A stretch of DNA of 64,000 nucleotides, from positions 1 through 64,000 of the forward strand of contig NZ_JAFCJX010000033.1 of the NCBI RefSeq assembly GCF_018130695.1, in the 5' to 3' direction. Positions 1-7,046 of this stretch are shown here, one piece after another (within the stretch, counting starts at the first letter, position 1; every line of letters begins with the position of its first letter). The notes under the pieces were generated by a model, which worked only from the letters and a program-made list of their open reading frames with translations, did not search any database and was not told the DNA's origin. Source of the DNA: Bradyrhizobium jicamae (GTDB taxonomy: Bacteria > Pseudomonadota > Alphaproteobacteria > Rhizobiales > Xanthobacteraceae). The position numbers and the translations under genes are program-made.

Positions 1-305
1 CGCGGGTGCGGCGTGCACCCGGTCTTCCCTGCGCCCTCGTTATCTGAGAGGGCGGAACGAGATGGAAAACTCGGACAGATCATGTCGCGAGAATGCGGAT
101 GCATATTTCAATGTCATCCCCGCGAACGCGGGGATCCAGTACGCCGCGTGTTCTCGGTTGAATCACAACCGCCTCTGGAATACTGGATCACCCGCATGCG
201 CGGGTGATGACACCGAGTTGTTGCAAGTAGAGATGATGGATTGCTTCGCTTCGCTCGCAATGACGGCTAGGATGCCAGCAGCCAACACACGGAGAGACAA
301 CTCCA
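1..305. other. intergenic region with repeats, no gene seen
   Basis: I see no credible gene here. The stretch holds a long inverted repeat (listed separately) and, at about 238-268, a short unit with GCTTCGCTTCGCTCGC followed by CAATGACG, a sequence that recurs in Bradyrhizobium intergenic DNA. It also forms the upstream region of the HiPIP gene that starts at 306. Confidence 0.6.
112..212. repeat. palindromic intergenic repeat (TGTCATC arms)
   Basis: TGTCATC at 112-118 is matched by GATGACA at 206-212. Inside are two more local hairpins, CCCCGCGaacGCGGGG near 119-133 and CACCCGCatGCGCGGGTG near 190-205. The whole can fold as one long cruciform or hairpin. This is typical of REP/RIME-like elements of rhizobia. 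No transposase is present. Confidence 0.7.
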
Positions 306-551
306 ATGACCGGGCAATCCTGGCGCTGTTCCAGACGACGCCTCATCGCGCTCGCTGCCGTCATGCTGAGCCCGAATCCGACCTCCGCCTCCGACAAGAT
401 GACAAAACCCCAGGCCGCCTATCAGGACGGGCCGAACGGCATCTACTCCTGCGGCCTGTGCACGCTGTTCGTCGAACCGAACGGCTGCAAGGTGGTCGAG
501 GGCGAGATCAGCAAGGGCGGCTGGTGCAAGGCGTTCGCGCCGGTGGATTGA
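306..551 (+). CDS. high-potential iron-sulfur protein (HiPIP) precursor
   Basis: Small 81-residue protein whose second half carries the HiPIP cluster signature: Cys49-x2-Cys52-x8-Cys61-x12-Cys74, with Cys74 in a Gly-Gly-Trp-Cys context. These four cysteines would bind a single [4Fe-4S] cluster used as a periplasmic one-electron carrier. The N terminus has an Arg-Arg-Arg followed by a short hydrophobic stretch (residues 10-21), which fits a Tat-type signal, the usual route for HiPIPs that fold with their cluster inside. The signal is short, so the exact start could differ. The gene stands alone; its electron donor and acceptor cannot be read from the neighbours. Confidence 0.82.
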   Translation: MTGQSWRCSRRRLIALAAVMLSPNPTSASDKMTKPQAAYQDGPNGIYSCGLCTLFVEPNGCKVVEGEISKGGWCKAFAPVD

Positions 552-574
552 GCTCTTGCCATACGCACGATTGC

Positions 575-662
575 GTAGGGTGGGCAAAGCGTCAGCGTGC
601 CCACCATCAGGAGCACCCTGCAGATGGTGGGCACGGCGCAAGCGCGCCTTTGCCCACCCTAC
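575..662. repeat. palindromic repeat, GTAGGGTGGGCAAAG family, copy 1
   Basis: GTAGGGTGGGCAAAG at 575-589 is exactly complementary to CTTTGCCCACCCTAC at 648-662, with further partial complementarity between. The right end overlaps the last bases and stop codon of the convergent regulator gene that ends at 659, so the repeat supplies that gene's terminator-like 3' end. Copies of the same family lie at 39751-39840 and 57568-57653, with a diverged relative at 57680-57765. Confidence 0.85.
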
Positions 663-2101
663 AATTCTCTTGCATTCGAAAACGCGAACGAGCTCACCCG
701 CCGCGTCGTTTCGTCGAGGATCAGGCTGCGCGTGATCGGCGGCTCGGCGCGCTGGCTGCAGTTTTCGCGTTCGCAGAGGCGGCAGTTGACGCCGATCGGG
801 GTGCCCTCGGCTTTCTCCAGATCCATGCCGGTGGCGTAGACGAGCTTTGCGGCGTGGCGGATCTCGCAGCCGAGGCTGAGCGCAAAGCGCGGCTGCAGCT
901 GGGGATGCGGCGCAATCGGCCGGCGCACCGTCTGCGCGATCGAGAAATAGCGGGTGCCGTCGGGCAATTCGATCACCTGGCTGAGCAGGCGGTCCGGTGC
1001 GTCGAAGGTCGAGTGCACGTTCCACAGCGGGCAGGTGCCGCCGAACTTGGAGAACGGGAAGGTGCCCGACGAGAAGCGCTTGGAGACGTTGCCGGCATTG
1101 TCGACGCGCAGCATGAAGAACGGCACGCCGCGCGCGTTCGGCCGCTGCAGGGTGGTGAGGCGGTGGCAGACCTGCTCGAAGCCGGCGTTGAAGCGCTGCG
1201 CCAGCACATGCACGTCGTAGCCGAGCTGCTCGGCGGCGGCATGGAAAGCCCCGTACGGCATCATCGCAGCGGCCGCGAAATAATTCGCGAGCGTGATGCG
1301 GTAGAGCCGTCGTGCGGTGTCGTCGAGCGGGCCGGCGCGGCCGACAATGGCGTCGATCGCGCCGCCGTGTTCGACGAAGCCGAGCTGCAGCGCGAGCTGG
1401 AAGATCCGGCCCGGGCCGTCGACCAGTTCGGAGAGCAAGAGCTGCCGGCGATGGCGGTCGAAGCGGCGCAGCGTCTCGCGCATCACGTCGACAGGCATGA
1501 TGCGGGTGACGATCGAATGCTTTTCCCGCAGGCGGTCGGCCAGCGCGGCATAGAGGCCCTCGGCCGGCGCGTTGATCTCGTCGCGCAGGCTTTCTGCCGC
1601 GGTCTCGATCTCGCCGAAATAGTTGCGGTTGGCCTCGATCAGATCGCGCACCCGCTCGATCGGATTGGCCTCGAACTGGGTACCCTCGCGGTTGGCCATC
1701 TGCGCCGCCGCCATGGTCTCGCCACGGCGCGCCTCGGTGTAGGCCGCATAGAGCCGCTGCAGCGCGTGCGTCACGCCGGGGCAGAGCTCGGCGAGATCGC
1801 GCAACTCCTGCTTCGGCAGGTCGATCTGGCGGAACAGCGGATCGGAGAAGATCTCGTTCAGTTCGGCAAAGAAGCGGTCCTCGTCGGCGGTGGCGAGATC
1901 GCGCAGATCGAGGTCATAGGTTTCGGCCAGCCGCAGCAGCAGCTGCGCGGTCACCGGCCGCTGGTTGCGCTCGATCAGGTTGATGTAGCTCGGCGAAATC
2001 TCCAGCCCCTCGGCCATCTGGGTCTGCGACAGCCCAAGCTGCTGCCGGATCCGCCGGAAGCGGGGCCCGACGAACAGCTTTTTTGCGGAGTCAGCGGGCA
2101 T
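659..2101 (-). CDS. XRE-family short-chain acyl-CoA type regulator (ScfR/MccR-like)
   Basis: The 480-residue protein begins with a helix-turn-helix of the XRE type (about residues 10-70; Leu-Gly-Leu-Ser-Gln then a Ser-Pro-Ser-Tyr-Ile-Asn recognition helix). A long effector-binding region of the IrrE-like/DUF2083 kind follows, and a cysteine cluster sits near the C terminus (Cys440, Cys443, Cys448). This layout is that of the short-chain fatty acyl regulator family (ScfR, MccR, RamB/PrpC-like), which usually controls propionyl-CoA or related acyl metabolism. None of those target genes is next to it here, so its regulon is not visible. Its upstream region contains an 18-bp dyad at 2338-2355 that could be an operator. 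The cysteines suggest a metal or redox site, but that is inference. Confidence 0.85.
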   Translation of the reverse strand: MPADSAKKLFVGPRFRRIRQQLGLSQTQMAEGLEISPSYINLIERNQRPVTAQLLLRLAETYDLDLRDLATADEDRFFAELNEIFSDPLFRQIDLPKQELRDLAELCPGVTHALQRLYAAYTEARRGETMAAAQMANREGTQFEANPIERVRDLIEANRNYFGEIETAAESLRDEINAPAEGLYAALADRLREKHSIVTRIMPVDVMRETLRRFDRHRRQLLLSELVDGPGRIFQLALQLGFVEHGGAIDAIVGRAGPLDDTARRLYRITLANYFAAAAMMPYGAFHAAAEQLGYDVHVLAQRFNAGFEQVCHRLTTLQRPNARGVPFFMLRVDNAGNVSKRFSSGTFPFSKFGGTCPLWNVHSTFDAPDRLLSQVIELPDGTRYFSIAQTVRRPIAPHPQLQPRFALSLGCEIRHAAKLVYATGMDLEKAEGTPIGVNCRLCERENCSQRAEPPITRSLILDETTRRVSSFAFSNAREL

Positions 2102-2110
2102 GGGAGGCTC

Positions 2111-2250
2111 TCCCTTCGCCTCTCCCCGCGTGCGGGGAGAGGCCGGATTGCATCGTCAGATGCAATCCGGGTGAGGGGGACTCTCCGCGAGTCCCGCTGT
2201 GGCCGCCCCTCACCCCAACCCTCTCCCCGTAAGAACGGGGAGAGGGGGAC
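2111..2250. repeat. palindromic repeat, CTCTCCCCG family, copy 1
   Basis: Two hairpins in series, CCTCTCCCCGcgtgCGGGGAGAGG near 2119-2142 and CCTCTCCCCGtaagaaCGGGGAGAGG near 2219-2245, are joined by GGATTGCATC/GATGCAATCC arms (about 2144-2169). Related copies occur at 39243-39316 and 52398-52553. It begins only about 10 bases upstream of the start codon of the regulator gene, so that gene's leader RNA, if transcribed through it, would be highly structured. Confidence 0.75.
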
Positions 2251-2337
2251 GATTGAGCGTCTCCTCCGAGCGCAGGCATGGCAGTCTTCCTGACCTATAT
2301 GTGACTAAATTGACAAAATTACATTTATTACAAGTGA

Positions 2338-2355
2338 TGATGTTACATGACATCA
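2338..2355. promoter_or_regulatory. 18-bp dyad, possible operator
   Basis: TGATGT (2338-2343) and ACATCA (2350-2355) form a perfect 6-6-6 dyad inside the AT-rich divergent promoter region between the XRE regulator and the DUF4170-like gene. Its place and symmetry fit an operator, possibly for autoregulation by the XRE protein. The assignment to a particular protein is inference. Confidence 0.4.
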
Positions 2356-2508
2356 CCAATAAAAAACAAGCCATCTATACGCAGATCGTGTTTTCGCGTT
2401 TAGCTTCTGCCACGCATTTCACAGCGCGTTGTCAAAGATGTCGCTGGGTGACTGAGGACGAAAGCTTTGGCCGGCGCACAAACAGCCGGTTTCACAAGGA
2501 GACTGACA

Positions 2509-2718
2509 ATGACCAAGGGCAGCAATTTCTGGGTGATCGGCGGCGAGTTCGGCTCGATGAACTTCCACAAGCTCGTCGAAGGCTCCGCGCAGGTGCAGGG
2601 GCCGTTCAAGACCCGCAAGGAAGCCGAGGATGCCTGGCGCGTGGTCTCCGAAGAGAACCGCCACAAGGCCGGCGTGCGCTTCTCCATCGTCGAAGAGCCG
2701 TCGCGCGTCTCGGCCTGA
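2509..2718 (+). CDS. small conserved protein, DUF4170-like
   Basis: A 69-residue soluble protein. I chose the ATG at 2509 because AAGGAGA lies 7 bases upstream and conserved-looking sequence (Phe-Trp-Val-Ile-Gly-Gly-Glu-Phe-Gly) begins just after it. Sequence and length match my memory of the alphaproteobacterial DUF4170 family, whose function is not known. It contains no signal peptide or membrane segment. The gene appears to be transcribed alone from the AT-rich region it shares with the XRE regulator. Confidence 0.75.
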   Translation: MTKGSNFWVIGGEFGSMNFHKLVEGSAQVQGPFKTRKEAEDAWRVVSEENRHKAGVRFSIVEEPSRVSA

Positions 2719-2818
2719 CGGACCGCTTTACACCAATCAAGAAACGTCCAGGGACGGCGGCCCCATCCGGTTCATCCGGGTGGGGTCGACCGCTTTGGGG
2801 GCAGCACCGCGACCACAG

Positions 2819-2870
2819 AGCGTTTTCGAGCGAAGGGGATGCCGGTCGGCGTGAAGCAAGCGCGTCAAAG
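2819..2870. repeat. short dispersed repeat, AGCGTTTTCGAGCGAAG family, copy 1
   Basis: The block beginning AGCGTTTTCGAGCGAAG and ending in GCGTCAAA is repeated with few changes at 53958-54009. I recognise it as a common intergenic unit in Bradyrhizobium-type genomes. It lies upstream of the gene starting at 2974. Confidence 0.65.
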
Positions 2871-2926
2871 AAAAGATGTGTTGGGGATAAGTCCTTGGGA
2901 TCAAACGCCCTTTGCGGCAAACATGG

Positions 2927-2942
2927 TTACTGATAGGTTAAC
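2927..2942 (+). promoter_or_regulatory. CtrA-like box upstream of the 2974 gene
   Basis: TTAC-TGATAGG-TTAAC matches the CtrA consensus TTAA-N7-TTAAC at all but one fixed base. It lies about 32 bases before the chosen start codon at 2974. CtrA is the cell-cycle master regulator of alphaproteobacteria. One mismatch in a single site leaves real doubt. Confidence 0.35.
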
Positions 2943-2973
2943 GCTCGTCCCCGTGAGCATGAGGCCGCATCCG

Positions 2974-3534
2974 ATGGCAGATCCGCAGAACACCGGCAAT
3001 GAGGCCCGCGAGATGCGGCCGACGCTGCGTGAAGCCTTGCGGAAGGCGCGGATCGAGGCGGCCGATCGCACCGGGGTGGTGGTCGAACTCCGCGATGCCG
3101 AGGTGGCGCGGCTGGAAATCCTCAATGATGCGCTTGATCCGCTGTTCGCGCAGGTGCCGGACAAGGTCGACCTGTTCGACCGCGGCATCAGCCAGGGCGA
3201 GACGCCGCGGCTGTGGATCGACGTGGTCGCGCACATCCTGATGGGGCGCGACAAGCGGATCTATCGTTTCGTGCAGGACAGCCGCTTCGGCCGCATCGTG
3301 CTCGCCGAATCGCACGACGTGCCCGTGATCGTCGATGCCGTCACCGATTACGTCGCGCGCCGTATGATCGAGCGCGAGCATGCGATGGTGGCGACGCCGA
3401 TGCCCGAGGTGAAGGAGGAGCCCGTCGTCGAGGTGAGGAAGCGCGGCGGCTTCGGCATGTTCGTGTTCGGCTTCCTCGTGGGCGCGCTCGCGCTGTTCGG
3501 GCTGGCGCTGTTTCTGAGCCTGCGGAATATGTAG
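2974..3534 (+). CDS. hypothetical protein with C-terminal membrane anchor
   Basis: I do not recognise this 186-residue protein beyond a conserved rhizobial hypothetical. It has a soluble, charged N-terminal region (about residues 1-155) and one hydrophobic segment near the C terminus (about 163-184, Phe-Gly-Met-Phe-Val-Phe-Gly-Phe-Leu) ending shortly after, so it looks like a tail-anchored protein facing the cytoplasm. The ATG at 2974 is preferred; an in-frame ATG at 2959 would add five residues. A CtrA-like box lies just upstream. It is followed after 23 bases by the glycine-rich-domain gene, so the two may be cotranscribed. Confidence 0.6.
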   Translation: MADPQNTGNEAREMRPTLREALRKARIEAADRTGVVVELRDAEVARLEILNDALDPLFAQVPDKVDLFDRGISQGETPRLWIDVVAHILMGRDKRIYRFVQDSRFGRIVLAESHDVPVIVDAVTDYVARRMIEREHAMVATPMPEVKEEPVVEVRKRGGFGMFVFGFLVGALALFGLALFLSLRNM

Positions 3535-3557
3535 GAAGCGGCGAGCCGGGGGGCATC

Positions 3558-4301
3558 GTGGTCATCACACCTACCTCGGCGTTTTTCGCCATCCTCGCCG
3601 CGGGCTCGGTGATCGGCAGCGCGGTGCTGTACAACAAATGGCAGACGTTCCGCCGCGCCGACTACATCCGCACCTTCATTTGGCCGCGCGGCCTGCTGGA
3701 GCGGCTGGAGAAGCGCCATCCCGGCTTCGCCCGCAAGGACAGCGCGCTGGTGTCGCGCGGCTTGAGGCAGTTTTTCGTCGCCTATCTCATGAGCGGCAAG
3801 CGCTACGTGTCGATGCCCTCGCAGGTCGCCGACGATCTCTGGCACGAGTTCATCCTCTACACCCGCGAATATGACGCGTTCTGCCGCCGCGCCTTCGGCG
3901 GCTTCCTGCATCACACGCCCGCGGTCGTGCTGGTGAAGGAGCGCCGCCAGAGCAATGAGGGCCTGCGGCGGGTGTGGTGGTATTGCTGCAAATACGAGAA
4001 CATCGATCCGGTCAGGCCCACGCGGCTGCCGCTGTTGTTCGCGCTCGACAGCAAGCTGAACATCCCGAACGGCTTCGTCTATCAGCCCGACTGCGAAGCG
4101 CTGCGTCGTAACGGCAGCGGCGGCGGCTATTGCGGCGGCGATTTCTCCGACTCCTCGATCGACGGCTCCTCCGCAGGCTTTGGCGATGCCGGCAGCGATA
4201 GTGGTGGCGACAGCGGTGGAGACAGTGGTGGTGATGGCGGAGGAGGCGGCGACGGTGGAGGTTGCGGAGGTGGTGGCTGCGGCGGTGGCGGCGGAGATTA
4301 A
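3558..4301 (+). CDS. glycine-rich domain-containing protein
   Basis: Read from the GTG at 3558 (weak G-rich ribosome site 5-10 bases upstream), the protein has 247 residues. It starts with one hydrophobic segment (residues 5-20). A conserved region with Leu-Trp-His-Glu-Phe-Ile-Leu-Tyr and Tyr-Asp-Ala-Phe-Cys follows, of the kind found in glycine-rich domain-containing proteins (GRDP-like). The last 55 residues or so are almost entirely Gly, Asp, Ser and two Cys, with a Gly-Gly-Asp-Ser periodicity. The tail ends convergently on the metallophosphoesterase gene, the two stop codons overlapping by four bases. Function is unknown; the membrane segment and flexible tail suggest an envelope role, which is inference. 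Confidence 0.65.
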   Translation: MVITPTSAFFAILAAGSVIGSAVLYNKWQTFRRADYIRTFIWPRGLLERLEKRHPGFARKDSALVSRGLRQFFVAYLMSGKRYVSMPSQVADDLWHEFILYTREYDAFCRRAFGGFLHHTPAVVLVKERRQSNEGLRRVWWYCCKYENIDPVRPTRLPLLFALDSKLNIPNGFVYQPDCEALRRNGSGGGYCGGDFSDSSIDGSSAGFGDAGSDSGGDSGGDSGGDGGGGGDGGGCGGGGCGGGGGD

Positions 4302-5182
4302 CTCAACCGAACCTGCTGCAGCTCATGGATGCCGTCATGCTTGCCAAAACCGCGCACGGTCTGCTCGCAGCGCCAGCCATTGCCGTCGCGCTCGACGGTG
4401 AAGAGATTGTAGGCCGCACCCGGATAATGCTTGCGCGCCAGCGCCGATGCCGACGGCACGCCGATCGCGGGGATTTTTCGCTCGGGCCCGTCGAACCACA
4501 TCGTCGAGTGAATGTGGTCGTGGCCGTGCAGCACGAGCTCGACGCCGTGCCGCTGCAGCAGCGCGCGCAACTGATGCGAGTCGGTCAGCCGCTTGGCGCG
4601 GCCGTCGGAGTGCAGCGGATGATGCACCAGCAGCACGCGGAAGGCATCCTCCGTCGACAGCTGCGCGAGGATGGTTTCGAGCGCCTCGAGCTGCGCCTTT
4701 CCGAGCCATCCGGTCGCCATCAGCGGCGGCGTCGGCACCGCCGAGGAAGCGCCGATCAGCGCCAGCGGCCCGCGCCGGCGCAGGAACGGGAAGGAGACCG
4801 TCGCTTCGGCATCGCCGCGCAGATAGTCGCCAAAGGTATGCGTGAAACGATGCCGCGTCGCGCGCACATAGGCGTCGTGATTGCCGGGCACGATCGTGAC
4901 GTCGCTGGGCTGGCCGACGCCCTCCAGCCATTGCCTTGCGGGGTGAAATTCGGCGTCCAGCGCCAGATTGACGAGATCGCCGGTGACGGCGACATGATCC
5001 GGCTGCTGCGCCTGCATGTCCTTGACCAGCGCGTCCAGCACGTCGCGGCGGTGATATTTGTGCCGGTTGCGCGTCCAGTTCAAATAGCCCAGCGCCCGCT
5101 TGCCCGCGAGATCGCGCAGCCGCGCCGCCGGCAGCGGCGGCAGATGCGGGTCGGAGAGATGCGCAAGGCGGAACGCCGCCAT
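4298..5182 (-). CDS. metallophosphoesterase (calcineurin-like)
   Basis: The 294-residue protein shows the metallophosphoesterase motifs in order: Asp11-Pro-His13, Gly68-Asp-Leu70, Gly100-Asn-His-Asp103, a His-His-Pro near 200, and Gly-His-Asp-His near 229. These bind two metal ions and hydrolyse phosphomono- or diesters. The overall pattern resembles class III cyclic-nucleotide phosphodiesterases and related enzymes, but the substrate cannot be read from sequence. No signal peptide is visible, so it is probably cytoplasmic. It is divergent from the NUDIX hydrolase gene and overlaps the end of the glycine-rich gene by four bases. Confidence 0.88.
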   Translation of the reverse strand: MAAFRLAHLSDPHLPPLPAARLRDLAGKRALGYLNWTRNRHKYHRRDVLDALVKDMQAQQPDHVAVTGDLVNLALDAEFHPARQWLEGVGQPSDVTIVPGNHDAYVRATRHRFTHTFGDYLRGDAEATVSFPFLRRRGPLALIGASSAVPTPPLMATGWLGKAQLEALETILAQLSTEDAFRVLLVHHPLHSDGRAKRLTDSHQLRALLQRHGVELVLHGHDHIHSTMWFDGPERKIPAIGVPSASALARKHYPGAAYNLFTVERDGNGWRCEQTVRGFGKHDGIHELQQVRLS

Positions 5183-5315
5183 TATTCGGTCCCGCTCGGA
5201 TTGCCTGTGTTATACGGCCGGCGCACGGTCATTCGCGTGATCCCGAAAGTCCTGTCCTGTCTTGGCAAGCCGGAGGTGTCAGCGCAAGATCAAACACCAT
5301 GTGACAGAGGTATCA

Positions 5316-5804
5316 GTGACGGACCTGCAGGGTTGGCGCCGACGTTTCGAACCGCAGTTGAGGCGGGTGTTTCATGTCTACTGGCGGTTCGCCCGCGGCA
5401 TGACGCTCGGCGTCCGCGGCGTCGTGCTCGATGCCGACAACAGGGTGTTTCTGGTCAAGCACAGCTACGTCCATGGCTGGTACCTGCCGGGCGGCGGGGT
5501 GGAGGTCGGCGAGACCTTTCTGGAATCGCTCAGGCGCGAACTGGTCGAGGAGGGACGGATCGAGCTCACCGGCGAGCCGGTGCTGCACGGCGTCTTCCTC
5601 AACCAGCACGTCTCGCGCCGCGATCACGTCGCGGTCTACGTCGTGAGGCATTTCCGCCAGGACCGGCTGCCGGAGCCGAACCACGAGATCGTCGCGACCG
5701 GCTTTTTCGACGCCTCGGCGCTGCCCGACGAGACCACGCCGGGCACGCGGCTGCGGATCGCCGAGGTGCTCGAGGGCAAGCCGCCGATCGCGACGTGGCG
5801 CTAG
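5316..5804 (+). CDS. NUDIX hydrolase
   Basis: A 162-residue NUDIX protein. The Nudix box runs from Gly60 (Gly-x5-Glu66-x7-Arg74-Glu75-Leu-x-Glu78-Glu79), the metal-binding helix that hydrolyses X-linked nucleoside diphosphates. The glycine that normally follows Glu-Glu-x is displaced by one residue (Glu-Glu-Gly-Arg), a small deviation. I chose the GTG at 5316 because AGAGG sits 6 bases upstream; an in-frame GTG at 5301 is possible. The substrate is unknown. Confidence 0.82.
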   Translation: MTDLQGWRRRFEPQLRRVFHVYWRFARGMTLGVRGVVLDADNRVFLVKHSYVHGWYLPGGGVEVGETFLESLRRELVEEGRIELTGEPVLHGVFLNQHVSRRDHVAVYVVRHFRQDRLPEPNHEIVATGFFDASALPDETTPGTRLRIAEVLEGKPPIATWR

Positions 5805-5857
5805 CCGTGTGCTGTGCTAGGTTCCCCTTGATCTGACATCGTCGGGCGGGGCACCTG

Positions 5858-7000
5858 TTGAAGTACGTGAAGGCGATTTTTTGCGTTGTATTGCTGCTGG
5901 TGCTCGCCAGCAACATCTGGTCGATGTCGAAATGGAGCGAAAGCCGCGGGGTCTATGACGACATCTGCTATCTCCGCCAGGCGCATCTGTTCAAGCGCTT
6001 CGGGCTCGGCGGCATCGACACCAACATCGCCAGGGATGACGATCAATACCTGGCCGAGAGGCTGAAGGAGATCAACTATCCGACCTGGAACGACCCGGCG
6101 ACCGCGCCGTGCCACGTCGTGATGGCGGGCTCGGGCAAACGCGTGATGCAGTATCCACCGGGCACCGGCTTCGTGCTCTCGCTCTTTCCCGAAGGCTTTC
6201 AGGTGATCCCGCTCTACGTGCTGACGTCCGTCGTCGCCGCCGGCTTTGCCATGTTTGCGATCAACCTTGCGACGAATATCAGCACGCTGGCGCTCGCCGG
6301 CGCGTGCGGCATTGTCGCGATCTATCTGATGGTCAATCCGACCAAGGCAAGCTATTCGGTGGCGCCCACCATGATCGTTTGTGCGTTCGCAGGACTCGTG
6401 ACCGCATGGCTGTTCAGCGCGCCGGCACGGAATCGCTGGACGCTGTGGGCTGTCGTCGGCCTGTTGATTGGTCTGTCCGTCAGCTTCCGTCTGCCGAACC
6501 TGCTCCTCGCATCCGGCTATTGCCTGTTCCTGCTCGCAGCGTTCCTGGTCGCGCGCAACAGGCAGACCTTTCTTGCAGGTCTCTCGTTCGGTGTCGCGTT
6601 TCTGATCGGCCTCACACCGACATTGATCGCCAATGCCGTCAATGCCGGCAGTCCGTTTGCGACGACTTATGGCAGCGCGGACGTCGTGCCGCCTGAGATC
6701 GACGCGAGTGTTCTGCGCCTCTATCTGCTCAACCTGCAATTCGGCCTGCTGTTGATAGCTGTGATCTGGACCGCGGCGCTGTGGCGGTTCGCCGGGCGTG
6801 GCGGCAAGCAACTGGCATGGCTCGTTGCGGCCAATCTGGCAGTGAATCTGGTTTTCTTCGCCACCCATCCAATCTTCACGCCCTATTACATCATGCCGGT
6901 TGTTTCGCTGTCGCTGTGGACGTTGCTGTTTGTCACCTTGCTGTCGCATCGTGCCTTGATCACGGATGGCGTGCGCCCTTGGCAGGAGGCGATCGCCTGA
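5858..7000 (+). CDS. polytopic membrane protein, possibly GT-C-like
   Basis: The 380-residue protein opens with a membrane helix (residues 4-20), then a roughly 85-residue extracytoplasmic loop rich in charged and aromatic residues, then about eight hydrophobic segments. The start is a TTG at 5858 with a G-rich stretch upstream; no better start fits. The first long loop after TM1 and the gene order before a polyprenyl-type GT2 enzyme recall GT-C glycosyltransferases or their flippase partners, but no diagnostic acidic motif is clear, so the role is inferred only. The GT2 gene follows after 46 bases, probably in one transcript. Confidence 0.6.
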   Translation: MKYVKAIFCVVLLLVLASNIWSMSKWSESRGVYDDICYLRQAHLFKRFGLGGIDTNIARDDDQYLAERLKEINYPTWNDPATAPCHVVMAGSGKRVMQYPPGTGFVLSLFPEGFQVIPLYVLTSVVAAGFAMFAINLATNISTLALAGACGIVAIYLMVNPTKASYSVAPTMIVCAFAGLVTAWLFSAPARNRWTLWAVVGLLIGLSVSFRLPNLLLASGYCLFLLAAFLVARNRQTFLAGLSFGVAFLIGLTPTLIANAVNAGSPFATTYGSADVVPPEIDASVLRLYLLNLQFGLLLIAVIWTAALWRFAGRGGKQLAWLVAANLAVNLVFFATHPIFTPYYIMPVVSLSLWTLLFVTLLSHRALITDGVRPWQEAIA

Positions 7001-7046
7001 TGCGGTATAAGGAGGCCATGGACAGACCTGATTCGGCGGGCGGGCG

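Larger units (their letters stand above)
2102..2508. other. divergent intergenic region between the regulator and the DUF4170-like gene
   Basis: Its left half (about 2111-2250) is a palindromic repeat of the CTCTCCCCG type. Its right half (about 2295-2400) is strikingly AT-rich for this genome and should hold the promoters of both flanking genes. No coding sequence is seen. Confidence 0.65.

Noticed and set aside
62..2293. A 743-residue open frame covering the HiPIP and XRE genes
   Set aside because: Crosses two palindromic repeats, lies in another frame than the HiPIP and antisense to the XRE gene, and shows no domain.
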